From: Cyclobacteriaceae bacterium | Lineage (GTDB): Bacteria > Bacteroidota > Bacteroidia > Cytophagales > Cyclobacteriaceae | Direction: 5' to 3' | Length of the DNA: 64,000 nucleotides | Assembly: GCA_016787645.1 (NCBI GenBank) | Contig: JAEUUF010000002.1 | Location: forward strand, 1-64,000 | Shown: positions 6,272 through 15,321 of the stretch, piece after piece | Position numbering within the stretch: position 1 is the stretch's first letter | Layout of the letters: each line of letters begins with the position of its first letter | Program-made: the position numbers and the translations under genes | The notes under the pieces: generated by a model | Told to the model about the DNA's origin: nothing | Database searches by the model: none | Seen by the model: only the letters and a program-made list of their open reading frames with translations

Positions 6272-7091
6272 TTATCGTTTGGAAATATCTGCCCCCGGTT
6301 TTCCGAATAGGGCAGTCAACCGTCCACGCCAGGTGCGAGCCACTCTCAGGTCTTTGGCGATGGCTCTCCACTCCATTAAGAGCAATCGAACAGGGTTGTA
6401 AACACCGCGAGTTTCGGCCAGGCCAAAAACTGGACTGGCTTGCTCATGGACGATGGTCCCAAACATCCTGTCCCAGAGTATCAACACGCCGCCGTAATTC
6501 TTGTCGATGTACTCCGGGTTGCTCGGCGTGATGCAAGCGATGATGGGCTGGGGTGTTCAGCACGTATTCAAGTATTCCAAGTCGTCCAATGGTTGTGGTA
6601 TGGGTGAAGACGGTGTACAACTGGATAAGTGTATCGGTTACTATGATCATGGTGGGAGGAAATCCCATCAGCGCCATTGGTGTCCAGAAAATCATCCGAA
6701 AGGAGAGGTACACCACCGGGCCGCGAAATACGGTTGTATAGTTCAACTTGTGCGAGGAGTGATGCAGCATATGGGAAGCCCATAAGAACCTCACCTTATG
6801 ACTCAGCAGGTGAAGCAAGTAGTAGGAGAGGTCACAGATCAGGAACAAAGCGATCCAGGAAAGAACACCCGGTTGGATATCAAACAGGGAGTAGGTGGAC
6901 AGGAAGAAGAGTACTCCGAGGTAGAAGCCCGTAGTTGAAAATACCACGACCGCGCTGAGCACACCGATGATCAGGGAGGTGCGGATGTCCCGGACATCAT
7001 AGGTATCAAGGCTGTATATATAACTCACGATGGCTTCGGCGCCAATCAGTATGAATAGCGTGATCATTTGGAGATGAGTGAGTGCGTTCAT
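6272..7091 (-). pseudogene. Sterol desaturase / fatty acid hydroxylase family gene, single-base frameshift
   Basis: The N-terminal part (7091 down to about 6525) encodes several membrane helices and the histidine clusters HLLSHKVRF, SHMLHHSSHK and HRLHHA of the di-iron sterol desaturase / fatty acid hydroxylase superfamily. Family sequences continue SNPEYIDKNYGGVLILWDRMFGT. That text is present in the next frame, starting exactly where the first frame diverges. One extra base near 6524 (a G on the coding strand after GCC) explains the shift. Corrected, the gene spans 820 bp for 272 residues, a normal length. Either a recent pseudogene or a sequencing error; everything else looks intact. Confidence 0.8.
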
Positions 7092-7373
7092 CGTGGAGAT
7101 AGTTTAGTCATGTCTTCTGGCGGTCGGATCACGGGTACGATCGAGTGCCGATCAGGCCGGAAATGTAGAAGCCGCTCGCTCAGGCTGTGACGCTATGTTT
7201 GCAACTGCCCGTCTTGAATTGTGGCATTATCCGCAACGATCACCGCAGGAGCCCCAACGAGATTGCAGAAAATGCTGATGTAGCTTCCGTTCCTCCGGAT
7301 GGATCACCGCAGGGATTAACCTGCTTCCGGTTTTTGGGATAATTGTTCAACTTGGGTTCTCAACCAGCACAGC

Positions 7374-8645
7374 ATGAGTCACCGATCAACACCCAACAGC
7401 CGGCGCGACTTCCTCAAGAAATCCGCCCTCGCCCTCGGGGCCTTCGCCATCGTCCCCCGCCATGTGTTGGGGGGCCCTGGCTTCCTCGCCCCCAGCGACC
7501 AGCTCACCAAAGGCATTATCGGCGTGGGAGGGATGGGTCGCGGGCATTTCGGGTATGAAGGCCGGCTCCTCGCCGTGTGCGATGTCGACAGCGACCACCT
7601 CAAAGACGCCCTCAAGGAAGCAGGACCCGGGGTAACCGGTTACAAGGATTTTCGTGAATTGCTGGCCCGCCCCGACATCGATGTGGTTCATATCGCCACA
7701 CCTCCGCATTGGCACGGCATTATGTCGGTGATGGCAGCCCAGGCGGGAAAAGACGTGTGGTGTGAAAAGCCCATGACCCGCACCATCGGCGAAGGCAAGC
7801 GCGTGGTGGAAGCCATGGAGCAGTACGGACGGATCTTCCGCCTCAACACCTGGTTCCGCTTTGAGGATAACTTCTATGGGATGGGCACAACGGTTAAGCC
7901 CATCAAGAAACTCGTTGACAGCGGCATCCTCGGCTGGCCATTGAAGTTTACCATCAGTGGCGTTACGGGTTTCAATTGGAAATTTTATTGGGTGGGCAAG
8001 CCCAACCTCGAACCTCAACCTGTGCCCGCCGCGCTGGACTACGATTTCTGGCTCGGCCCTGCTCCCTACAAACCTTACAACGCACACCGTGTGCACGGAA
8101 CGTTCCGGGGATACTGGGACTACGACGGGGGCGGCCTCGGCGACATGGGCCAACACTATATCGACCCGGTGCAATACCTCCTGGGTAAGGATGACACGAG
8201 CCCGATTCGTGTTGACCTCGACGCACCGCAGCAACACGATGACGCAGTTGGAACCTGGCGTCGCATCGAATTCACGTACGCCGATGGATGCAAAATTGTC
8301 CTCGACGGTGAGAATAAGGATACTTCGGTGCCCTACATCGAAGGACCCAAGGGCAAGATCTACCGAGGATTCCGGTCGGATATTCCCAACCTGATTAAGT
8401 TCCTCGACACGCTTCCTGAGCCAGCCACACAAATAACCACCTTCTCGGAATCCGTGAGGACGCGAAAGAAGTTTGCACTCAATGAACGCAATGGCCACCG
8501 ATCATCCACGATTGTGAACATGGGCAAGATCGCGCTGCAACTCGGCCGGTCGCTGGATTTTGACCCGGTCAAGCAGGAATTCATCAACGACGAAGCCGCC
8601 AACCGGCTCATTCACCAGCCGATGCGTGGTCCCTGGAAAATCTAA
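7374..8645 (+). CDS. Gfo/Idh/MocA family oxidoreductase, Tat-exported
   Basis: A 423-residue NAD(P)-dependent sugar dehydrogenase-like protein. The N-terminus has a twin-arginine signal (SRRDFLKKSALALGAFAIVP), then the Rossmann motif (IGVGGMGRGHF), the conserved EKP motif (CEKPMTRTIGEGKRVVEAM) carrying the usual catalytic lysine, and the alpha/beta C-terminal domain. The family oxidises or epimerises sugar and inositol hydroxyls. Tat export with bound cofactor places it in the periplasm. It is followed after 15 bp by a DUF1080 (3-keto-disaccharide hydrolase) protein, a recurring pairing in which an oxidoreductase makes a 3-keto-glycoside and the DUF1080 domain cleaves it. The substrate cannot be told from the sequence. 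Confidence 0.88.
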   Translation: MSHRSTPNSRRDFLKKSALALGAFAIVPRHVLGGPGFLAPSDQLTKGIIGVGGMGRGHFGYEGRLLAVCDVDSDHLKDALKEAGPGVTGYKDFRELLARPDIDVVHIATPPHWHGIMSVMAAQAGKDVWCEKPMTRTIGEGKRVVEAMEQYGRIFRLNTWFRFEDNFYGMGTTVKPIKKLVDSGILGWPLKFTISGVTGFNWKFYWVGKPNLEPQPVPAALDYDFWLGPAPYKPYNAHRVHGTFRGYWDYDGGGLGDMGQHYIDPVQYLLGKDDTSPIRVDLDAPQQHDDAVGTWRRIEFTYADGCKIVLDGENKDTSVPYIEGPKGKIYRGFRSDIPNLIKFLDTLPEPATQITTFSESVRTRKKFALNERNGHRSSTIVNMGKIALQLGRSLDFDPVKQEFINDEAANRLIHQPMRGPWKI

Positions 8646-8660
8646 CTCGCACTTCATCAC

Positions 8661-11600
8661 ATGAAACGCATTCTATTTTTCTTCCTGGTTGTTCTTTCAA
8701 TATTGGCACAACCCGTCCTCGGCCAGGACAACCGTACCACCGCAACCCGCATAGCCGATGCGCTTGCCTTGCTTCCCGCCAAGGATGGCGCCACTTCGGC
8801 CCAGGCTTTCTCTGAACTGATGGCGCTCGATGATGCGGGCCTCAATAGCGTAGTGGAAGGTGTTCGACCCTCGGGAGATCCGCTGGGCGTACCTAATCGC
8901 TATGCCGTGGCCCTGCTGACGCAAATGGCGGTGAATGTTGGTGACCGGATGCGTGTCGAAAACTCACTGCTGAGTTCGTTGAACAAATCCAGCCAGGTGG
9001 AAGTGCGACTTTACTATCTCTACCATCTTGGGCGGATAGGAACCGATCGGTCTGTCCCGGCGTTGGTTTCCCTGCTCAGCGAGCCAACGTTGGCTGACGC
9101 TGCGGTGGGTTCATTAACATCTATTGGAACGACCGCCGCCGATCAGGCACTTCGGAATGGACTGGCCAACAAGCCGGAGGAGTTGCAGGTTCGAATCATT
9201 AAAGCTTTGGGAAATCGGCGTGATGCCTCATCGGTGACACTGCTGATACCTTTGGCCAAATCGTCCAGTGTCTCACTCAAACGCGAAGCCCTTTGGTCCC
9301 TCGCGGTGATCGGAAGCGCCGAAGCGGAGGCGACGCTCCTTCAGCAAGCGGCAGCTGCGGGCTACAAAACCAGTCCAGCGCAGGAAATGGAGGCCTTGGT
9401 GCAATACCTGGGCGTCAGGGCACGAGCTGGTGCCAATACAAAGACGGTCAGGACAAGCCTGCTGGAAAACACGCTTGCGAAAGAGCAAAGTCATTATCGG
9501 CTGGCAGCATTGAGAGATCTCGTCAGGGAGGCCCCATCAACTTCGCAGCAGGCTCTCAACGGCGAACTGGATCGGTTTGACGAGGGGTATCGCCGCGACG
9601 TGCTGATGATCGCATCGGTAACGGCACAGGATCCAAAAGCCCGGGAGGCCTGGATTAAGGTTTATAAGAAATCGACTCGGGAGAAGCAGGCGGAGGTTCT
9701 CATGATGTTGGCCTCGGCGAACAGCAATCCCGAATTTTTCAGCCAGCAAGTGGTACCCGCCCTCGATTCCAAAAATTCATCCGTCCGAGTTGCGGCGCTT
9801 CGGGCTGTGGCTGCCACACGGGACTCCCGCTATGCGGATGTCGCCGGCAAATTTCTGTGGAGAGCCGACGTCACAAAACAGGAAAGGGAGGAAGCAGTGA
9901 AGTCATTCCTGCAGGTGGCGGAAAAAGCACAGGTGCATACGCTTGCGCAGCAAATCCGGGCAGGAAATCCCGATGCCGTGGTAGCTATCCTGGGCATTGT
10001 GGCAGCTCGCAGGGATGTAGACGATGAACAGATCGTGATTGCACAGACCTATTCATCAAATCCTGAAATCAAAACTGCCGCATTCCTGGCATTGCCGTAT
10101 GTTTCCTCACCTTCGGTATTGCCCCAATTGTTTAATCTGTTGAGTTCAGTTTCATCTGCGCAGGAAATTGCTGCGGTTCAGCAAAGCCTCATCGCCATCG
10201 CAGGCCCTGAGACATCGGCTGAGATCCTTAAAGCCTCAGCCACTCAAAAAGTCCGCCTGCTCCCGGTACTGCCTTACCTCAAGGACCCGCAATCACTGAA
10301 GACGGTCAAGAATTCGTTCGACCAGGGACAAGGAGAAGAGCGCGATCTGGCTCTGTCTGCGTTGCTCAATTGGCAAAACGGGGATGCGGTACCATCCTTG
10401 CTGGCCATCCTGCGGAAGCCGAATAGCCCAGAACATGCACGCGCATTTTCCGCTGGTGTGAAACAGGTGATGAACACCGATTGGCCCATGGATCAAAAAC
10501 TCCTGCGGCTGAGAGAAATCTTTCCGCTTGCTTCCACTCCGGACGAACGACGTCTTGTTATTCGCGAGGCGGGGAACGTCAGGACCTTTCTCTCGTTCGT
10601 ATTTGTATCCAGCTACCTCGACGATCCGGAACTTGGTACGGTGGCCAGCCGGTCAGCGATGCGGATTGCCTTGCCCACTGCCGATGCGCAGCCAGGACTC
10701 GTTGGTTCAGAGGTCAGGACCGGCCTGCAGAAAGTGATGGATAAACTCACAGGACCGGATAGCCAGTACGACCGGATCGACCTGCAGACTTACCTTGATC
10801 AAATGCCATACACGCAAGGCTTTGAACCTATTTTCAATGGTAAGGATCTCAGCGGATGGCAAGGCCTGGTGGAAAACCCAATTGCCCGGGCGAAGATGAC
10901 GAAGGAAGAACTGGCTAAAAAACAGGCGGAGGCAGATGCCAAACTATCCCAAAGCTGGTCGGTGAAGGACGGCATGATTTGCTTTACGGGCACCGGCGAC
11001 AATTTGTGTACGAAGCGCACCTACGGCGACTTCGAACTACTGGTGGATTGGAAGATCAGCAAGAATGGCGACAGCGGGATCTATCTGCGCGGCACACCGC
11101 AGGTTCAGATCTGGGACACTTCGCGGGTTGACGTTGGAGCCCAGGTAGGTTCCGGTGGGCTATACAATAATACGGTCAACCGAAATCCCGTCGTGGTTGC
11201 CGATAACCCAATTGGCGAGTGGAACACCCTGCGGATCACCATGATCAATGACCGCGTTACTGTCTTCTTGAACGGTTTGCTGGTGGTGGACAACGTGGTC
11301 ATGGAGAATTACTGGGACCGCAAGCTCCCGATTTTTGCCGACGGCCCCATTGAACTGCAAGCACACGGAACCGAGCTTGCGTTTCGCAACGTATATGTTC
11401 GAGAGTTGAACAAACCCTACCAGCTAACGGCCGAAGAGAAGCAACAAGGCTTTGAAGTTTTGTTTAACGGGAATGACCTTTCCAACTGGGTTGGCAACAA
11501 GACGGACTATGTGGTCGACGACCATGTCATCGCGATCTATCCAACTGAACGCGGGAAAGGGAACCTGTATACCGAAAAGGAATATTCCGATTTTGTTTTC

Positions 11601-12035
11601 AGGTTTGAGTTTCAATTGACGCCCGCCGGCAACAATGGACTGGGCATTCACGCGCCGCTCGAAGGAGATGCAGCTTACGTAGGCAAAGAAATTCAGATCC
11701 TCGATGACGGCCATCCCACGTACTCCAATATTCAGCCCTGGCAAGCGCATGGCTCGGTATATGGAGTCATCGCCGCCAAACGGGGTGTCCTAAGACCCGT
11801 TGGACAATGGAACGAGGAAGAAGTGGAGGTGCGAGGTGACAAAATCAAAGTGACCGTCAATGGCGTGGTCATCGTCGACGGCGATATGGCCAAAGCATCA
11901 TCCAACGGCACACTCGACAAAAAGGATCACCCGGGATTGAAGCGCCACAGTGGGCATATCGGATTCCTCGGACACGGGTCCGTGGTCCGTTTCCGTAATA
12001 TCCGCATCAGGGAATTGGTAAAGCCGAACCACTAA
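8661..12035 (+). CDS. HEAT-repeat protein with two DUF1080 (3-keto-disaccharide hydrolase) domains
   Basis: A 1124-residue secreted protein. A signal peptide (MKRILFFFLVVLSILAQPVLGQ) precedes about 690 residues of HEAT-like helical repeats (for example DRSVPALVSLLSEPTLADAAVGSLTSIG). Two DUF1080 jelly-roll domains then follow in tandem at about residues 719-915 (GFEPIFNGKDLSGWQGL) and 928-1120 (GFEVLFNGNDLSNWVGN). Each contains the family's NGKDLSGW-type opening and a terminal FRNV/I-R-EL strand. DUF1080 proteins hydrolyse 3-keto glycosides or bind glycans. The preceding Gfo/Idh/MocA gene is likely cotranscribed. The gene ends with a 4-bp overlap with the convergent mgtA. Confidence 0.85.
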   Translation: MKRILFFFLVVLSILAQPVLGQDNRTTATRIADALALLPAKDGATSAQAFSELMALDDAGLNSVVEGVRPSGDPLGVPNRYAVALLTQMAVNVGDRMRVENSLLSSLNKSSQVEVRLYYLYHLGRIGTDRSVPALVSLLSEPTLADAAVGSLTSIGTTAADQALRNGLANKPEELQVRIIKALGNRRDASSVTLLIPLAKSSSVSLKREALWSLAVIGSAEAEATLLQQAAAAGYKTSPAQEMEALVQYLGVRARAGANTKTVRTSLLENTLAKEQSHYRLAALRDLVREAPSTSQQALNGELDRFDEGYRRDVLMIASVTAQDPKAREAWIKVYKKSTREKQAEVLMMLASANSNPEFFSQQVVPALDSKNSSVRVAALRAVAATRDSRYADVAGKFLWRADVTKQEREEAVKSFLQVAEKAQVHTLAQQIRAGNPDAVVAILGIVAARRDVDDEQIVIAQTYSSNPEIKTAAFLALPYVSSPSVLPQLFNLLSSVSSAQEIAAVQQSLIAIAGPETSAEILKASATQKVRLLPVLPYLKDPQSLKTVKNSFDQGQGEERDLALSALLNWQNGDAVPSLLAILRKPNSPEHARAFSAGVKQVMNTDWPMDQKLLRLREIFPLASTPDERRLVIREAGNVRTFLSFVFVSSYLDDPELGTVASRSAMRIALPTADAQPGLVGSEVRTGLQKVMDKLTGPDSQYDRIDLQTYLDQMPYTQGFEPIFNGKDLSGWQGLVENPIARAKMTKEELAKKQAEADAKLSQSWSVKDGMICFTGTGDNLCTKRTYGDFELLVDWKISKNGDSGIYLRGTPQVQIWDTSRVDVGAQVGSGGLYNNTVNRNPVVVADNPIGEWNTLRITMINDRVTVFLNGLLVVDNVVMENYWDRKLPIFADGPIELQAHGTELAFRNVYVRELNKPYQLTAEEKQQGFEVLFNGNDLSNWVGNKTDYVVDDHVIAIYPTERGKGNLYTEKEYSDFVFRFEFQLTPAGNNGLGIHAPLEGDAAYVGKEIQILDDGHPTYSNIQPWQAHGSVYGVIAAKRGVLRPVGQWNEEEVEVRGDKIKVTVNGVVIVDGDMAKASSNGTLDKKDHPGLKRHSGHIGFLGHGSVVRFRNIRIRELVKPNH

Positions 12036-14545
12036 AGAGGCAGGTTGTTTCCCCACTTCCGCAGGTAGAAGTATCGCTTCACTACTTCCACCAGGACCAG
12101 GTAAATCAATACCAGGAGGAAGATGACCAGCGACATTTCCAGGGTGAGTGGCACCATATTGAAATAACCGCCCAGCGGGGTATAGGGAATCAGCCAGGCG
12201 ACCGCCACACTGCCCAGCGTACTGGCAGTCAGCTGCCAGCTGGGGTGACTCCCTGAGAATGGACGATGATGTGTTCGGATGGAAAAGATCACCAACGATT
12301 GTGTGGTCAGTGATTCCAGAAACCATGCCGTCTGGAATTGGTGCTCCGCCGAACTGTAGACGACATAGAATATGTAGAAGGTAATGAGGTCAAAGACCGA
12401 ACTCACTATTCCGAAAACGATCATGAAACGCCGGATGAATAACAAGTCCCAGGATTGTGGTTTGGTGATGAAATAACGATCCACATGATCGGTCGGGATG
12501 GTGATCTGGGAGAAGTCGTAAATGAAGTTGTTGAGAAGAATTTGCACAGGCAGCATGGGAAGGAACGGAAGAAATATGGCCGCAATGGCCATAGAGAACA
12601 TGTTCCCGAAATTGGAGCTGAGACCCATCTGGATGTACTTCAGTGTATTGATAAAGGTCTTTCTGCCCTCCATGACCGCTTCACTCAGGATGGAAAGACT
12701 CTTGCGGGTAAGAATGATGTCTGCTGATTCTTTGGTAACATCCGTAGCATTCTCCACCGAAATTCCTACGTCGGCGGATTTCAACGACGGCGCATCATTA
12801 ATGCCGTCGCCGAGGTAGCCTACCGTGTGGTGCACTTTCAAGGCCCTGATCACCCGGTTTTTTTGTTCGGGGGAGAATCGGGCAAACAGCGTAGTTTCTT
12901 TCACCTTGACCTGCAAGGCTTCCTCAGTGAGGATATCGAGATCGGCACCCAGCAAAATACCGTGAATAGGCAGGCCGATCTCTGAACAGATCTTGGTGGC
13001 CACCAGGTGATTGTCGCCCGTGATGATCTTGACTTCAATGCCTTGTTGATTCAGGCGCTGGATCGTCTGGGCGACTTCGGGCCGGGGCGGGTCGAGAAAA
13101 GAAATAAACCCGATGAGGGTAAGGTCGCGCTCATCTTCCTTGTGAAGGGCTTTAGGAATGGGACTCAGTTCCCGGATCCCAATGGCCAGCACTTTAAACC
13201 CTTGCAAGCTAAGTTCCTGGTATTGCTGCTGTGCCATGGCCTGCTCGTCATCCGGGTTTCGGCAAACGCGAAGCACCTCCTCCGGAGCGCCTTTGGAAAT
13301 AAGCAAACATCGTCCCCGGTCTTTCACCGCAATGCTCAGTCGCTTGCGGATAAAATCAAATGGAATTTCATCCACCTTTTCAGCGCCATCCAAAGCAACG
13401 GATTGGATGTCAAGCACGGCATTGTCGAGCGGGTTGACCATTCCCGCCTGGAAGTAGCTGTTTAGAAACGCATACCGCAACACGTCAGCGTCTGTTTCCC
13501 CGCGGAGGTTGGTGTATCGAACAACCGCAATTTTGTCCTGCGTAAGTGTGCCGGTCTTGTCGGTACACAATACATCCATACTTCCGAAGTTGGGGATAGC
13601 TGCCAGCCGTTTGACGATAGCGCCTTTTTGAGCGATGCGAAGCGAGCCGCGCGCCATGCTCACCGACATGACCATGGTGAGAAGCTCCGGCGCGAGCCCT
13701 ACAGCTACCGCAAGAGCAAACATGAAGGCCTCAAACCAGTCATGCCGGAGCACGCCATTCACGAGGAAGATGAAAAGAATGAGCAGGATAGTGATCCTCA
13801 AGACAAGGTATCCGAATTCACGGACTCCTTTGCTGAAACTCGATTCTTCCGAAGGGGCAATCAGCCGTTGAGCAATGCTGCCGAAATAAGTGTGCACGCC
13901 CGTGGCCACTACCAGCCCTGTAGCAGAGCCGGTCACCACGCTTGAACCCATCAGCCCGATGTTGGTAAGTTCATCCAATTGCGGAGATCCCTGGATGACG
14001 TTGGTATGCTTCTCCACGGGAAAAGACTCCCCGGTGAGTGCCGACTGGTTGACAAAGAATTCATTGGTGGCGAGAAGACGCAAATCGGCAGGGATAATCC
14101 TGCCTGCGTTCAGCCGGACGATATCACCGGGACAGAGTTCTGCAGAGAAGATTTCTCCGACGACCCCATTACGAACGACGGAGACCTTTGTCCTGACCCG
14201 GTCACGTAGTTTGTCGGCTGCTTCGTGCGCGTTCTTCTCTTCAAAGAAGTCGAGCACGGTGCTCATGAAGACCATCCCGATGATGATGATCGCGTCGACT
14301 TCGTCACCCACCACGAACGATACCACGGAAGCAAACAGGAGGATAATGACCAGGGGGCTTTGAAAATGCCGGAGAAACTCAACGACCAGGGCAAAACGGC
14401 TTTGCGACCCGATTTCGTTTCGCCCAAACAACTTCCTGCGTTCAAGGACTTCCGCTTCCGTAAGGCCCTGTTCACGGCTATTCACTGCCTGGAGTGCGGC
14501 TGTTGCTTCCAGGGTGGCATATTCCGATAAGGGCCGCGCGGTCAT
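12032..14545 (-). CDS. mgtA: Magnesium-translocating P-type ATPase
   Basis: An 837-residue inner-membrane P-type ATPase of the P3B (MgtA/MgtB) group that imports Mg2+ with ATP hydrolysis. Visible signatures are the actuator TGES (171-174), the M4 ion-site motif GLAPELL near 283, the phosphorylation site DKTGTLT (329-335), KGAPEEV in the nucleotide domain, and GDGINDAPSLKSADVGIS with the hinge aspartate. Length is slightly short of enterobacterial MgtA because of a compact N-terminus. It lies 30 bp behind an outer-membrane barrel gene on the same strand and may be cotranscribed with it. No Mg2+ riboswitch-like leader is visible in the 30-bp gap. Confidence 0.93.
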   Translation of the reverse strand: MTARPLSEYATLEATAALQAVNSREQGLTEAEVLERRKLFGRNEIGSQSRFALVVEFLRHFQSPLVIILLFASVVSFVVGDEVDAIIIIGMVFMSTVLDFFEEKNAHEAADKLRDRVRTKVSVVRNGVVGEIFSAELCPGDIVRLNAGRIIPADLRLLATNEFFVNQSALTGESFPVEKHTNVIQGSPQLDELTNIGLMGSSVVTGSATGLVVATGVHTYFGSIAQRLIAPSEESSFSKGVREFGYLVLRITILLILFIFLVNGVLRHDWFEAFMFALAVAVGLAPELLTMVMSVSMARGSLRIAQKGAIVKRLAAIPNFGSMDVLCTDKTGTLTQDKIAVVRYTNLRGETDADVLRYAFLNSYFQAGMVNPLDNAVLDIQSVALDGAEKVDEIPFDFIRKRLSIAVKDRGRCLLISKGAPEEVLRVCRNPDDEQAMAQQQYQELSLQGFKVLAIGIRELSPIPKALHKEDERDLTLIGFISFLDPPRPEVAQTIQRLNQQGIEVKIITGDNHLVATKICSEIGLPIHGILLGADLDILTEEALQVKVKETTLFARFSPEQKNRVIRALKVHHTVGYLGDGINDAPSLKSADVGISVENATDVTKESADIILTRKSLSILSEAVMEGRKTFINTLKYIQMGLSSNFGNMFSMAIAAIFLPFLPMLPVQILLNNFIYDFSQITIPTDHVDRYFITKPQSWDLLFIRRFMIVFGIVSSVFDLITFYIFYVVYSSAEHQFQTAWFLESLTTQSLVIFSIRTHHRPFSGSHPSWQLTASTLGSVAVAWLIPYTPLGGYFNMVPLTLEMSLVIFLLVLIYLVLVEVVKRYFYLRKWGNNLPL

Positions 14546-14575
14546 TTCATTTGCAGGGCGTCTTCAAGGGGCAAC

Positions 14576-15277
14576 TTACAGATAGTACACAAATCCCAGG
14601 CTGACGGAATTCAGGTAAAGTAATGATTGAAATGTCTTGGCCACGGTCTTGTTCCCCTGGTCGTCTTCGCCGCTGATGATGGAGTACCCCAGCACCCCGA
14701 TCGAAATTTCCGTACTCAATTTGTCGGTCATGAAATAGCTGAACCCCGGGCTGATCCCTACTCCAAACCCCTGGGTTTTCAGCTTGACGTTTACTTTGTT
14801 GTTGCCATTGATTTCGTCGGAGGTGCTGCTGCCCCGGCTGACGAACACCGTACCCTGCACGAAGAAATAGGTCGCGTCGCTGATCAGCTTGTAATAGCGA
14901 ACAGCCGGCGCGATGGTGTAATCTTCCTTGAAATCTTCAAAAACAGTATTGATCGAACCGACACTCACGGGAGTGGTCGTTGAGGACTGGCTATAGCCGG
15001 CGATCAGAAGAATGCCCCAATGGTCGGAGAGCATCTTGCCGCCCGTGAGGTTGATGCCCGCCTTGAGCACATCGGATTTGGTGTCCAGGCTGTTGGCACG
15101 GGTTTTCTCAACCGTGGCGATGGAAAAATTGAAGTAAGAACCCAGCAATACTTTACCTTTCCGGATAGACAACTCTTCAGCCGGCTCGTCAACCGTGTCT
15201 TGAGCGTGAATGTTGATGGAGGCGGTCAAAGCCAGTGTGAACAAAATAAGTCGCGCGGGGGTGTGCCTGGAAACCAT
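14576..15277 (-). CDS. Outer-membrane beta-barrel protein
   Basis: A 233-residue protein with a signal peptide (LILFTLALTASINIHAQ) followed by strand-turn patterns (GKVLLGSYFNFSIATVEK, DHWGILLIAGYSQSS, DYTIAPAVRYYKLI, ATYFFVQGTVFVSRG). It ends with SVSLGFVYYL, a typical last barrel strand. It is a small porin-like barrel of unknown specificity. The gene sits 44 bp after the Ste24-like protease and 30 bp before mgtA on the same strand. It could be part of the long minus-strand transcript or, with mgtA, form an envelope ion-handling pair; the latter is only inference. Confidence 0.75.
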   Translation of the reverse strand: MVSRHTPARLILFTLALTASINIHAQDTVDEPAEELSIRKGKVLLGSYFNFSIATVEKTRANSLDTKSDVLKAGINLTGGKMLSDHWGILLIAGYSQSSTTTPVSVGSINTVFEDFKEDYTIAPAVRYYKLISDATYFFVQGTVFVSRGSSTSDEINGNNKVNVKLKTQGFGVGISPGFSYFMTDKLSTEISIGVLGYSIISGEDDQGNKTVAKTFQSLLYLNSVSLGFVYYL

Positions 15278-15321
15278 AGCTTTTTGATTTTCCTTAAAAC
15301 TAAGGGTTATGATGGAAATTC

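Noticed and set aside
7386-8498. 370-codon minus-strand ORF
   Set aside because: It lies entirely antisense to the Gfo/Idh/MocA gene, which has clear motifs; the opposite frame is a GC-driven shadow.
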